DNA of 64,000 bases, taken from CAWUFC02 sp963921335 (GTDB lineage Bacteria > Pseudomonadota > Gammaproteobacteria > Pseudomonadales > Halieaceae). Location of the stretch: contig CAWUFC020000002.1 of assembly GCA_963921335.3 (NCBI GenBank), positions 992,001-1,056,000 on the forward strand. Reading direction: 5' to 3'. The position numbers and the translations under genes are program-made. Below the pieces are notes generated by a model. It saw only the letters and a list, made by a program, of their open reading frames with translations, had not been told where the DNA came from and did no database searches. Shown here piece by piece: positions 16,858-25,504 of the stretch. Position 1 is the first letter of the stretch, and every line of letters starts with the position of its first letter.

Positions 16858-18261
16858 TTTCAAGGGTAATTCCTTATTGGGGAATGGCAGCGGCAGTACC
16901 TGGCATTTGCAGTCGTATCCCGGCACCAGTTCAAAACGATAGCGCCGCAACATGTGGTGAAACATCAACTTGGCATTCATGATGGCCACATGCATGCCGA
17001 TGCACTTATGCGCACCACCCCCGAAGGGCAGGAACTGGAAGGAGTGACCTTTGTGTTCACGGCGATCGTCACTGAAGCGGTCAGGGTCATAGCGGTCGGG
17101 GTCGGTCCAGAATTCCGGGCTGTGGTGCACCCATTGAGACATGTTCATTAGCATCGTGTGGGCAGGAATGTCACGATCGCCAATACGCACATCGCGCGTC
17201 GTCCGCCGCTGGATCGTCGTCACCGCCGGGTGCAAACGTGTTGCCTCCAGTACCGCATTCTCCAGATCGGTATAGGCATCCAGATCGGCCATGCTGGGAT
17301 TCTCCTTCCCAAGCGCAAAACACTGCTCCCGCAGTTTTTCCTGCAGTGCCTGGTGCTCTGGCTTGGCCAGGTACATCATCATGTGACTGGTCGCGCCGGC
17401 AGTGGTGTCGTGGGCAGCAAACAACAGCACGCTTAAATGCGGCAGCAGGGTTGCAACAGGCCACAAATTTCCCTGGTCATCGCGCTCGTTCGCTAGAACG
17501 CTGGTTAGGTCAGTGCCAGGATTGCGCCGTCGCTCTTCGACAATCTTGGTGATCAGGGCTTCCATGCGGCGTTTGCCGCGCTGGCCACGCCAGTGTTTCG
17601 TGCCGGGTATATTTTTGTGCATGATGGCCATTAGCCCGACATGGTTCATCTCATAAAAACAGTGGGTCATCTCCGCAATTTCATCTGCGCCGGGCTGTAA
17701 GCCGAAAAATACTCGGGCACCTACATCGATCAGGATATTGCGTGCACCGGTGACGTAGCGAAAGTCGTCCTGCTCCGCCCAATCGGAAATATTGCTGGCA
17801 ATCGTGGGGTTCATAATATCCACATACCCCTCGAGGGCAGAGCGCTTGAATGCAGCCTGGAAAACCCTCCGGGTCGCCTTATGATCACCAAAATCCTGGG
17901 AAATGATCGAACCGCCATAGAGATGGTTGACGTTGCCCTCATAACCCATCTGGGAGGAGAAGTTCTCGCCATTGTCGAGAAAAACCTGCTGCAAATGATC
18001 CGGGTGAGTCACCATGACACCCTGATAGATACCCAGGTTAATACGCGACAACTGCCCATAGCGCTCGATCTGGCGCCGTTGGAATCCGAGCACATCGGAC
18101 ATGATTTTTGGCAAATGGCCCAGAAACGGCAGCCCACCGCCGCCGGGTATATGATCCAACTCGGTGCAGTTTTTCGCCTTCATATATTCGGCGTCTGCCG
18201 ATGCCACGGGATTAAAGCTCAGACTCACACTGGTGCCCTCATTGCTGCGCTTACTATTCAC
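16843..18261 (-). CDS. Cytochrome P450
   Basis: 472 residues. The heme loop is FLPFGGGAHKCIG with Cys420 as axial ligand. The I-helix carries AAHDTTAG with the oxygen-activating acid/Thr pair, and the K-helix ExxR appears in LEATRLHP. This is a soluble class I-type bacterial P450 needing a ferredoxin partner. Overall style (MDLMKHxF-like SQWVHHSPEFWTDPDRYDPDRFSDDR, EHKGHSF) is close to sterol-demethylase/CYP51-like and retinoid CYP26-like bacterial P450s rather than camphor type. Start at GTG 18261 has no clear ribosome site and lies inside a palindrome; ATG 18183 (MKAKNCTELDHIPGGGGLPFLG) is the alternative and would leave the P450 fold intact. Substrate is probably a terpenoid or steroid but this is inference. 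Confidence 0.92.
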   Translation of the reverse strand: MNSKRSNEGTSVSLSFNPVASADAEYMKAKNCTELDHIPGGGGLPFLGHLPKIMSDVLGFQRRQIERYGQLSRINLGIYQGVMVTHPDHLQQVFLDNGENFSSQMGYEGNVNHLYGGSIISQDFGDHKATRRVFQAAFKRSALEGYVDIMNPTIASNISDWAEQDDFRYVTGARNILIDVGARVFFGLQPGADEIAEMTHCFYEMNHVGLMAIMHKNIPGTKHWRGQRGKRRMEALITKIVEERRRNPGTDLTSVLANERDDQGNLWPVATLLPHLSVLLFAAHDTTAGATSHMMMYLAKPEHQALQEKLREQCFALGKENPSMADLDAYTDLENAVLEATRLHPAVTTIQRRTTRDVRIGDRDIPAHTMLMNMSQWVHHSPEFWTDPDRYDPDRFSDDRREHKGHSFQFLPFGGGAHKCIGMHVAIMNAKLMFHHMLRRYRFELVPGYDCKCQVLPLPFPNKELPLKVSRL

Positions 18262-18275
18262 TAATAGCTATTAGT
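18260..18275. promoter_or_regulatory. Perfect 16-bp palindrome at the P450 start
   Basis: ACTAATAGCTATTAGT reads the same on both strands and is AT-rich within a GC-rich setting. It overlaps the GTG start of the P450 gene (or lies ~80 bp upstream if the gene begins at 18183) and sits in the 205-bp gap before the divergent patatin gene. Its form fits an operator for a dimeric regulator. The rest of the gap (18276-18466) contains no gene that I can see. Confidence 0.4.
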
Positions 18276-18466
18276 ACGCAGCTTAAGCCTGTGCGGACTC
18301 ACAAAACAAGCCGTGCCCACTGAAAATTTTTTGCTGTCATGCACCCCTCAACGGGGATGAAAATTCAGACCAGGCCGACCTACTCAGACTGCTATCCACG
18401 TCAATCTTCACAGCCTGAGGGCTCCCCGGTAAGATAGAAATTCTAATATTCGGAGCATTCTTCTCC

Positions 18467-20065
18467 ATGGCAGCGCGTCCCTCCCGAAACCTAAAGAACC
18501 TTGAACTGCAAATGTCCCAGGCCGAAGACTACGACGACTGGTTGGACCTGGCCCACGCTCACGATGTCGAGACCGGTGCCGATCTGTGGCGCCAGCGACA
18601 GGACTCCAATGCCTACGATAGCCGTAGTATCTCAACGCGTCTGGCGCGCCTGCGCCGGCTGCGCAAAAAGGGGGACGATAAGGGCCTGCTGTTTGCGCTG
18701 AACGAGGGTATTCACGGCAATATGGCCGGTATGGGTAACCCGGCGCTATACCGCAAGGCCATGAATGGCACCAAGCACCTGATTGAAGACTACGTGGCAG
18801 AAATTTGCGCCGCCCTGGAGTACCTCTCACCGCGCCGCTTCAAAGGTATTCTCTGGGGCGAGCGCATCGAGTTCTTCTAGCGTGCCAGTCACTGTTACGG
18901 CCGCTCTGCATTAATGCTCAGCGGTGGCGGCAGCCTGGGCTACTTTCATCTGGGCGTACTTCGGGTGTTAATTGAACAAAAGCTGTGCCCAGTAGTGATA
19001 TCGGGGGCCTCGGCTGGCGAGTTTGTGGCAGCAGTGGTTGGCAGCCGCAGCGATGAAGAGTTTCTGGCGCTGTTTGAAAATGACGGGCTGGCCGAAGCAC
19101 TCACCCAGAACAACGACAACATCAAACTGGGGTTCCGCAAATTTAACAGCGACGAAATGAAAGCCATCAAGAAAGAGATGGCCCGCCTGATCCCCGACAT
19201 GACCTTTGCCGAGGCCTATGAAAAAACCGGCCGCAGCATCAATATAAGCGTGTCACCGGCTGAGCCTAAACAAACCTCCAGGCTGCTCAACCATATCGCC
19301 TCACCCAACGTCACCCTGCGCTCAGCAGTACTGGCCAGTTCCGCAATCCCCGGAGTATTTCCTTCCGTGGTGCTCGAGGCGCGCAACGCCGATGGCGTTA
19401 TACAACCTTACCTGCCCCATCGCCGCTGGATCGACGGCACCTTTTCGCAAGACTTGCCCGCCAAGCGTCTGGCCCGCATGTACGGTGTGAATCACTACAT
19501 AGTCAGCCAGGTGATGCCGGGGCTGGGTAAAGAGGACAATCGTCGCCCGGGGTTGGGCAAAATTGCTTCAGACGCCAGCGTGGCCACCATCAAGCAAATT
19601 GTACGCGGCTACCTGGACTGGTTGCAGCGTAACAAAGGCGTAGGCCCCCGCGCCGCAGCAACAATGAATACAGTGAATGCCCTGCTGGAACAGCGCTTTG
19701 TCGGCGACATCAATATCATTCCCGAGCGCGGCATCAACAGCCTGGGTCGCATTATGCGCTTGATGAGCAAGGAAGAAATGGCAGACCTGATTAAAGCCGG
19801 AGAGCGCACCACCTGGCCGAAGGTGCCTCAGATTGCCAACACCACCCGAATTGGGCGCACCCTGGACAATATTTTGCACGCTTTTGAGGTCGACGAGGCA
19901 CACTGGCTGGCCACGGCACCCCAAACAGATGCGGCACTGGAGTCAGACAAGGCCTCTGATCCGCGTCGCCGCAAACCTGCCAAGGCGAAGAAAAAGCGCA
20001 GCGCCAGGGCAAAACAAATCATCGACAAAAAAGCTCAGCCGAGGAAGCGCGCCGCTACACCCTGA
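18467..20065 (+). pseudogene. DUF3336-patatin phospholipase interrupted by an in-frame TAG
   Basis: The first 137 codons (MAARPSRNLKNLELQMSQAEDYDDWLDLAHAHD ... LSPRRFKGILWGERIEFF) are a DUF3336 domain, which precedes patatin domains in triacylglycerol lipase/phospholipase-like proteins. At 18878-18880 a TAG stops translation; the same frame continues RASHCYGRSALMLSGGGSLG, the normal junction into the patatin domain. That domain has the oxyanion GGGSLG, the nucleophile GASAG and the catalytic Asp in DGTFSQD. The C-terminus is a Lys/Arg-rich tail. Intact length would be ~532 residues, normal for the family. A restart at ATG 18914 would begin exactly at the oxyanion loop, so a catalytic fragment might still be made. 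Nonsense mutation or sequence error cannot be told apart here. Confidence 0.85.
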
Positions 20066-20130
20066 ATTTTCTCCGGCAGCCTCAGCTGCTGATGCTATGC
20101 TTTTCTGGAAACAATGAGACAGGAAAGCGC

Positions 20131-21105
20131 ATGAAACGGCAACACGGCTATACCCTGCTACAGATCGCAGTGGTTCTCCTCATTCTGGGCATTCTGGTGA
20201 CGCTGGCAGTACCCCAGTATCGCAACTACACCCTGCGTGCCAAGGCCAGCGAAGTCATCGCCCAGTACGATGAGGCGCGGGAATACATTGCCATCGAAAC
20301 CAATAACCAGGATGTGAGCTGCTCACAGTTTCAGGCCATCGTCGACAATCACCCCATCTCCAGCCGCTATGTCCGGCTCGAGATTATGCACGCGCACTTT
20401 GACAGCACTCTTCCTAACAACTACCACCAGCCCGTATTGAGTATCTCTGCCTCACCCAAGGAGCAAGGACACGATGGCGTGCAGATTGCCAAGGAGATAC
20501 TGGCTGTCATGCAGCCGACCGGGAGAGTGGGCCCCTACGCCATCGTCAGTGAACGACTGGTCGCATATTTCCTTGTATTGGGCGACGGCCTCGTACAGGA
20601 CCCCTGCCGCATCAGGCGTCATACCCTGCCCGCCGGGAGTCATAGCGACCAGACACCCCAGCCAGTAACCACCAGTTCTGTCACTGTGCAGGCAAGCACA
20701 GTACCCATACCGGACGTGTCGGCCCGCACTCAGGACCTCTGCAAGGGCCTGATAGGCTGTACCATGAAGCAAACCGTTGGTGACAATAGCTACAATCCCG
20801 GTGCGGTCTGCCCCGAGGACAAACCCTGGGGCATGCAGACCATGAGTTACGATCGTGACACCAAGACCTCGACATTCAGCCGTCAATGCGCCGACACCGA
20901 CACATGTTCCGCACAATGGTGGCAATCCAGCTCTGGTAATGATTTGTGTCGCGATCCTCAGGATCCAATGACTGCAGCGAAAAACGCAGGCTACGACCTT
21001 CAGTGCAGTTACTGCTGCACTGGCCAAAACTGTCTCAGCAGCGGCCAGGGCCTGCTGCCGCCTGACCGATCTACATGGCTGACAGCTGCGCACGGTATGC
21101 AATAG
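20131..21105 (+). CDS. Prepilin-like protein with cysteine-rich C-terminal domain
   Basis: 324 residues from ATG 20131 (AGGAAAG upstream). Residues 1-30 form a class III (type IV pilin) signal: basic leader ending in G6, then YTLLQIAVVLLILGILVTL and AVP. After processing, residue 1 would be Tyr, and residue 5, almost always Glu, is Gln. A pilin-like globular region (30-160) has Cys64 and Cys159. A Thr/Ser/Pro linker (165-197) leads to a tail with ten cysteines (204, 210, 227, 253, 259, 273, 292, 295, 296, 301). The pattern C-x5-C ... C-x2-CC-x4-C resembles Ly6/uPAR (three-finger) domains. The protein is far longer than typical major pilins. It is first in a unit with a small membrane protein and a GspE/PilB-like ATPase. 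Confidence 0.8.
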   Translation: MKRQHGYTLLQIAVVLLILGILVTLAVPQYRNYTLRAKASEVIAQYDEAREYIAIETNNQDVSCSQFQAIVDNHPISSRYVRLEIMHAHFDSTLPNNYHQPVLSISASPKEQGHDGVQIAKEILAVMQPTGRVGPYAIVSERLVAYFLVLGDGLVQDPCRIRRHTLPAGSHSDQTPQPVTTSSVTVQASTVPIPDVSARTQDLCKGLIGCTMKQTVGDNSYNPGAVCPEDKPWGMQTMSYDRDTKTSTFSRQCADTDTCSAQWWQSSSGNDLCRDPQDPMTAAKNAGYDLQCSYCCTGQNCLSSGQGLLPPDRSTWLTAAHGMQ

Positions 21106-21113
21106 TTCACCCA

Positions 21114-21530
21114 ATGAACAAAGATCTTGATTCAGCGGCTGCTGCCATCGACGAACGCCTGGAGGCAGAGCGCAACACCACCATCCAGCCAAAAACGGTG
21201 ACTGCAATGCCCCAGCCGCCACGCTGGCTGTCCTGGTCGCTGATTGCAATCAGTTGCCTGCTATTCCTGAATGCTTTCGGCGGCCGCGCCCTGTTTTCTG
21301 ACAGCGCCGAACGCAGCGGCCAGGAAATCAAGGCAGATATGCTGAAAGCGCTGCAGTACACCCAGGACCCATTGGAACGCTATAAACAGGCGCACGGTCG
21401 CTACCCTGAGGAGCTGCCGAACCCTGCGGCCCGAGCCTACATCGACTACGAGCGAATCGGCGACGGCTATATCCTGACCATGGAACAGGGCCTTTACAGC
21501 GTGCAGGTAAAGGAGCACCTTGATGACTGA
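21114..21530 (+). CDS. Small single-pass membrane protein of the pilin-ATPase unit
   Basis: 138 residues from ATG 21114, 8 bp after the pilin-like gene. An N-terminal cytoplasmic part (MNKDLDSAAAAIDERLEAER) precedes one transmembrane helix at ~38-58 (WLSWSLIAISCLLFLNAFGG). The remaining ~75 residues face the periplasm; the segment YKQAHGRYPEELPNPAARAYIDYERIGDGYILTMEQG resembles the region after the N-terminal helix in pseudopilin-like proteins. No known assembly protein (PilN, PilO, GspL) is recognisable. Its end overlaps the ATPase gene by 8 bp, so it is very likely a component of the same machine. Confidence 0.7.
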   Translation: MNKDLDSAAAAIDERLEAERNTTIQPKTVTAMPQPPRWLSWSLIAISCLLFLNAFGGRALFSDSAERSGQEIKADMLKALQYTQDPLERYKQAHGRYPEELPNPAARAYIDYERIGDGYILTMEQGLYSVQVKEHLDD

Positions 21531-23610
21531 TAACAGCTGGCTCAACACCGTAATACGCCAGCAGGTCAAGGGCGACTATACCGAGCAATCGATGCCCGCC
21601 AATCCGAACCAGGCCTGGAAACAAGCGGCCAAGCAGTGCCATCTCGACGAGACGGCTTTTACCCAGCGCGTCGCAGACGCCTTCGGTTTACCGGTGAGTG
21701 ACTTCGGTCAAGCCAAAAACACCATGAGCCGCTATATCCCGCATAAGCTGGCTAAAGAGCGTCTGATAGCGCCACTGGATCTTGAGGACAACGGCACGCT
21801 GGTGGTAGCGGTCAGCAATCCAGGCGACGAAAACACCCTGCAACAGGCCAAGTTTGCCTCCGGCCGTCCTATAAAGTGCACCATCGCCTCACCCAGTCAA
21901 ATTGAGCAACACATCAACCAGCTCTATTTAGCGGATGTCGGTGAAGACCTGAAGAGCCACATCAGGCTGAAAGAGGATGGGAGTCCGCTGTCCGACAGCG
22001 AAATGCAGCATCACCCGGTCGTGATCTTTGCCCGCAAGCTGCTCTACCAGGCTTACACACTGGGTGCCTCGGACCTGCATATACAGCCCTACATGGGCGG
22101 CGGACAAATTCGATTCAGGATCGACGGCGTCTTGCGCCGCTCCACCTCGATTACCTCCGAAGTCATGCTGCGGGTGATTCGCTACTTCATGGTGATGGGC
22201 GATATGGACACCTCGCACGCCATGACGCCACAGGATGGTGCCGGCACGCTGTTTGTCGGCAATCGCCGTATTGACCTTCGCATCTCCACCCTCCCCAACC
22301 GGGGCGGCAACCGGCTGGTGATACGACTGCTGGATCAGGGGCGCGTGTTCTCCATGGACAGCATGTACTTCCCGCCGCATGAACTTCATGTGCTGAGGCG
22401 CATGACCAGTTTCAGCCAGGGCATGATCCTGTTCACTGGCCCCACCGGCTCGGGAAAAACCACCAGCCTGTACGGCCTGCTGTCCTCACTAAATGATGAG
22501 GGCACCAATATCATCACCCTGGAGAATCCTGTGGAATACGAGCTGTCAGGGATCTCGCAGGTTGATATTGATCCTGAGCGGGGACTGACCTTTGAGAACT
22601 CATTGCGTGCAGTATTGCGGCAGGACCCTGACATAGTGCTGGTCGGTGAAATTCGCGATGAACAGACAGCGACCATCGCTACCCGCGCGGCCCCGACCGG
22701 GCACCTGCTGTTCTCGACCCTGCATACCATGGATGCGCGTAACTCTATTTCGCGACTGCTCGATCTGGGCATCAGCCAGCCAGTGTTGGGCGAAACACTG
22801 CTGGGCGTTGTCGCCCAGCGCCTGGTGCGCAAGCTCTGTGATCACTGCGCTGTGCCAGTGGAAGAACCACTCAATGAGATAGAGTCACTGTTTGCCCAAA
22901 TCAACCAGGGCGTTCCACCGGCGCGTCGGCCAGTTGGCTGTGAACACTGCAGTTACACCGGCTACAAAGGTCGTACTGCCGTGCTGGAAATTCTGGAGAT
23001 GAACCGGCATATCCGCGAGATGCTCATGGACAATGCGTTCCGGGCTGACCAACTCGAGGACATCCTCAGCGCCAGTTATCACACCCTCGGCAGTCGGGCC
23101 CGAGGTCTACTGCAGGCGGGCACCACTTCTGTTCAGGAGGTTCACCGAACCCTGGGTTACCGCTTCTGGATGGACATTGCCGCTGAGGAAAATGTCGAGA
23201 TTAATCTTAATCTCGGCGAGACCGCCGGCGATGGTGAACTCAGCCGGGCCTGCCTGATGGTTGTCAGCGCTGATGAGGAAGCCATCAATGGCGTTCGTCC
23301 TGCATTGAGCGAACGCTATGAGGTTCTGGTCGCCAGCTCCATAGAAGAGGCAGACACCACACTCCGGGCGAATCGCGGCATCGACCTGCTGATTCTCGAT
23401 GTGGAGCATGCCACGGCCAGCCCCAGGGAATTCCTGGCCAAACTGCGCTCCGCTTTTGACTGGTCCGGTTTGCCGGCGCTGCTGGTATTACCCGAGGGCG
23501 ACACCTCCATCGACAAATTCCTTGAGGACCACGGGGCCAACTTTGTGGCTCACAAGCCCCTCGGTGTAGAAGGTGTAATGCGCCGCGTGCAGGCGATCCT
23601 GGCCCTGTAG
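21523..23610 (+). CDS. GspE/PilB-type secretion or pilus ATPase fused to a receiver domain
   Basis: 695 residues from ATG 21523, with AAAGGAG 8 bp upstream. Residues ~40-140 form a MshEN/GspE N-terminal domain (AKQCHLDETAFTQRVADAFGLPV). The motor domain has Walker A GPTGSGKT (306-313), the Asp box ENPVEYE, Walker B VLVGEIRDEQTA, and the His box AAPTGHLLFSTLHTMDA. A four-cysteine zinc site (439, 442, 473, 476) is typical of extension ATPases. The unusual part is residues ~576-695, a response-regulator-like receiver domain with Asp626 in LLILDVE and Lys678 in AHKPL. No platform protein, secretin or prepilin peptidase lies in the window, so the partners must be elsewhere or the unit is reduced. 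Confidence 0.9.
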   Translation: MTDNSWLNTVIRQQVKGDYTEQSMPANPNQAWKQAAKQCHLDETAFTQRVADAFGLPVSDFGQAKNTMSRYIPHKLAKERLIAPLDLEDNGTLVVAVSNPGDENTLQQAKFASGRPIKCTIASPSQIEQHINQLYLADVGEDLKSHIRLKEDGSPLSDSEMQHHPVVIFARKLLYQAYTLGASDLHIQPYMGGGQIRFRIDGVLRRSTSITSEVMLRVIRYFMVMGDMDTSHAMTPQDGAGTLFVGNRRIDLRISTLPNRGGNRLVIRLLDQGRVFSMDSMYFPPHELHVLRRMTSFSQGMILFTGPTGSGKTTSLYGLLSSLNDEGTNIITLENPVEYELSGISQVDIDPERGLTFENSLRAVLRQDPDIVLVGEIRDEQTATIATRAAPTGHLLFSTLHTMDARNSISRLLDLGISQPVLGETLLGVVAQRLVRKLCDHCAVPVEEPLNEIESLFAQINQGVPPARRPVGCEHCSYTGYKGRTAVLEILEMNRHIREMLMDNAFRADQLEDILSASYHTLGSRARGLLQAGTTSVQEVHRTLGYRFWMDIAAEENVEINLNLGETAGDGELSRACLMVVSADEEAINGVRPALSERYEVLVASSIEEADTTLRANRGIDLLILDVEHATASPREFLAKLRSAFDWSGLPALLVLPEGDTSIDKFLEDHGANFVAHKPLGVEGVMRRVQAILAL

Positions 23611-23704
23611 AGATGCTTGCAAATGGCGGGCATTGCCGTATGATGCGCGCCTTTCGCACTCGCTGACAGTGCTTATCTTCGTCAGCATTCACTGAGAGAA
23701 TCTG

Positions 23705-24991
23705 ATGACGACATTCGCTGAACTCGGCCTGTCCGAGTACCTGCTGCGCGCAATTGATGACAAGGGCTACAGTAAGCCCTCTCCCATCCAGGCCAAGGCT
23801 ATTCCCCCGGTACTGAACGGTGGCGACGTGATGGCCGCTGCGCAGACCGGCACCGGAAAAACTGCCGGCTTTACCCTACCCATCCTGCAGCTGCTGCAAA
23901 ACCGCGAGCCAGCCGCAGCGCGACAGTGCAAGGTACTGATTATTACCCCAACACGGGAACTGGCCGCACAGGTCGAGGAAAGCGTCGACACCTACAGCAA
24001 GTATCTGGAGATCAACTCTGCTGTGGTCTTCGGCGGGGTCAAGATCAACCCTCAAATTGCCCGCCTGAAAAAAGGCGTCGATATTCTGGTGGTCACCCCC
24101 GGCCGTCTGCTGGACCTGCATCAGCAAGGTGCACTGGATTTTCGGGCCCTCGACATCCTGGTGCTGGACGAAGCTGATCGCATGCTCGACATGGGTTTTA
24201 TTCACGACATTCGCAAAGTGATGAAGCTGTTGCCGGAGAAGCGTCAAACCCTGATGTTCTCAGCAACCTTCTCTGGCGAGATTCGCCAGCTCGCCAAAAG
24301 TTTCCTGCACAAGCCAACCGAGGTTGATGTGGCGCCCCCCAACGCCACCGCCGATACAGTGCAGCAATGGGTCTACCCTGTAGACAAAAAACGCAAAGGG
24401 GATTTGCTTAGCCACCTGATTCACAGCAACGGCTGGGAGCAGGTACTGATCTTTACCCGCACCAAGCACGGCGCCAACCGCCTCGCACAAAAGCTGGAAC
24501 GCGATGGCATTAACGCAGCCGCCATTCACGGTAACAAAAGCCAGGGGGCACGCACCCGCGCACTGGCCGGTTTTAAGCAGGGCAAAGTTCGCGCCCTGGT
24601 CGCCACCGACATCGCGGCGCGTGGCCTGGACATTAACCAGCTGCCACAGGTGGTGAACTTTGACCTGCCCAACGTGGCGGAAGATTATGTGCACCGCATT
24701 GGTCGTACCGGTCGTGCCGGTGCCAGCGGTCGCGCTTATTCGCTGGTGAGCGCTGACGAGATCAAGCAGCTCAGCGGCATCGAACGACTGATTCGCAAGC
24801 AACTGCCTCGAGAAGAAATAGACGGATTTGAGACAGAACACCATCTGCCCGAGAGTGCGCCGCAACAACCGCGCCGCAATAAACCCCGATCCGGCGGGCG
24901 CCCTGACTCTCGAAACAATGGCAATCGCAACGGCAACAAGCGCCCTCGCCGCAGGAATCGGGGTCAATCCGGTCGAAAAAACGCCGCCTGA
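23705..24991 (+). CDS. rhlE: DEAD-box RNA helicase RhlE
   Basis: 428 residues. Q motif (GYSKPSPIQAKAIP), Walker A AQTGTGKT, PTRELA, TPGRLLD, DEAD box VLDEADRMLDMGF, SAT in LMFSATF, ARGLDI and HRIGRTGRAG are all present and in order. The C-terminal ~70 residues are rich in Arg, Asn and Gly, as in RhlE, where the tail binds RNA. RhlE unwinds RNA in ribosome assembly and RNA decay, often more important in the cold; the cold-shock gene follows ~215 bp downstream. It starts with ATG 23705 after GAGAATCTG. Confidence 0.95.
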   Translation: MTTFAELGLSEYLLRAIDDKGYSKPSPIQAKAIPPVLNGGDVMAAAQTGTGKTAGFTLPILQLLQNREPAAARQCKVLIITPTRELAAQVEESVDTYSKYLEINSAVVFGGVKINPQIARLKKGVDILVVTPGRLLDLHQQGALDFRALDILVLDEADRMLDMGFIHDIRKVMKLLPEKRQTLMFSATFSGEIRQLAKSFLHKPTEVDVAPPNATADTVQQWVYPVDKKRKGDLLSHLIHSNGWEQVLIFTRTKHGANRLAQKLERDGINAAAIHGNKSQGARTRALAGFKQGKVRALVATDIAARGLDINQLPQVVNFDLPNVAEDYVHRIGRTGRAGASGRAYSLVSADEIKQLSGIERLIRKQLPREEIDGFETEHHLPESAPQQPRRNKPRSGGRPDSRNNGNRNGNKRPRRRNRGQSGRKNAA

Positions 24992-25206
24992 CGCCCATAT
25001 CGGCACTTTTTGCCAACTATTTACGTCGTACCCGTTGTGTACTGTCACAAAGCAGGGCTAGACTTGAAGAGCTAGGACCAGCACGAATTTATGCGCAACA
25101 AGCCGAAGTCTTTCTGAGTACCTCGTTTCGTTAATCATAAGTACAAGTTGTCCCCAGCGCCGCGACCTTCGGGCGCAGTTTTTATTTGAACAAGGTATAG
25201 ATTTAT
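24992..25206 (+). promoter_or_regulatory. Long leader of the cold-shock gene, with terminator-like hairpin
   Basis: A 215-bp gap without a gene precedes the csp start. Near its end, GCGCC (25157-25161) and GGCGC (25172-25176), with inner CGA/TCG pairs, form an ~8-bp stem with one bulge, followed at once by AGTTTTTATTT. It therefore looks like an intrinsic terminator or attenuator only ~30 nt before the csp ATG. Long structured leaders are normal for cspA-type genes, where folding changes with temperature. No certain promoter hexamers were identified. Confidence 0.5.
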
Positions 25207-25413
25207 ATGAGCACTACTACAGGTACGGTTAAGTGGTTTAACGAAACCAAGGGCTTTGGCTTTATCGAACAAGAAAACGGTCCGGATGTATTCGTTCACT
25301 TTTCCGCTATCCAGGGCGACGGCTTCAAAACCCTCGCGGAAGGACAGAAGGTTGAGTTCAACGTGACCCAGGGCCAGAAAGGTCCGCAAGCGGAAAACGT
25401 CACAGCCGTTTGA
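25207..25413 (+). CDS. Cold-shock domain protein (CspA family)
   Basis: 68 residues with both RNA-binding motifs, KGFGFIEQ (RNP1) and VFVHFSAI (RNP2), and the GTVKWFNETKG start. Length and sequence are those of a single OB-fold cold-shock protein, which binds single-stranded RNA and DNA and melts RNA structure in the cytoplasm. The closest types are CspA/CapB-like proteins of marine gammaproteobacteria. A long leader and a strong hairpin downstream show it is a one-gene transcript. Confidence 0.96.
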   Translation: MSTTTGTVKWFNETKGFGFIEQENGPDVFVHFSAIQGDGFKTLAEGQKVEFNVTQGQKGPQAENVTAV

Positions 25414-25421
25414 TGCTTTTC

Positions 25422-25442
25422 AGGGAGCGCATCGCGCTCCCT
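25422..25442 (+). terminator. Hairpin after the cold-shock gene
   Basis: AGGGAGCGC-ATC-GCGCTCCCT forms a perfect 9-bp stem with a 3-nt loop, 8 bp after the stop codon. It lacks a long T-run (GTTCCC follows), so it may act as an RNA-stabilising hairpin or a weak terminator. Confidence 0.65.
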
Positions 25443-25504
25443 GTTCCCACTCCCCTCTCACGATAGGCCAACGCCTGTCGCAGGATTCGTTGCGGCTAAT
25501 ACTT

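Noticed and set aside
20452..21249. Minus-strand frame with many cysteines opposite the pilin-like gene
   Set aside because: Shadow of the plus-strand gene; no ribosome site and no recognisable domain.
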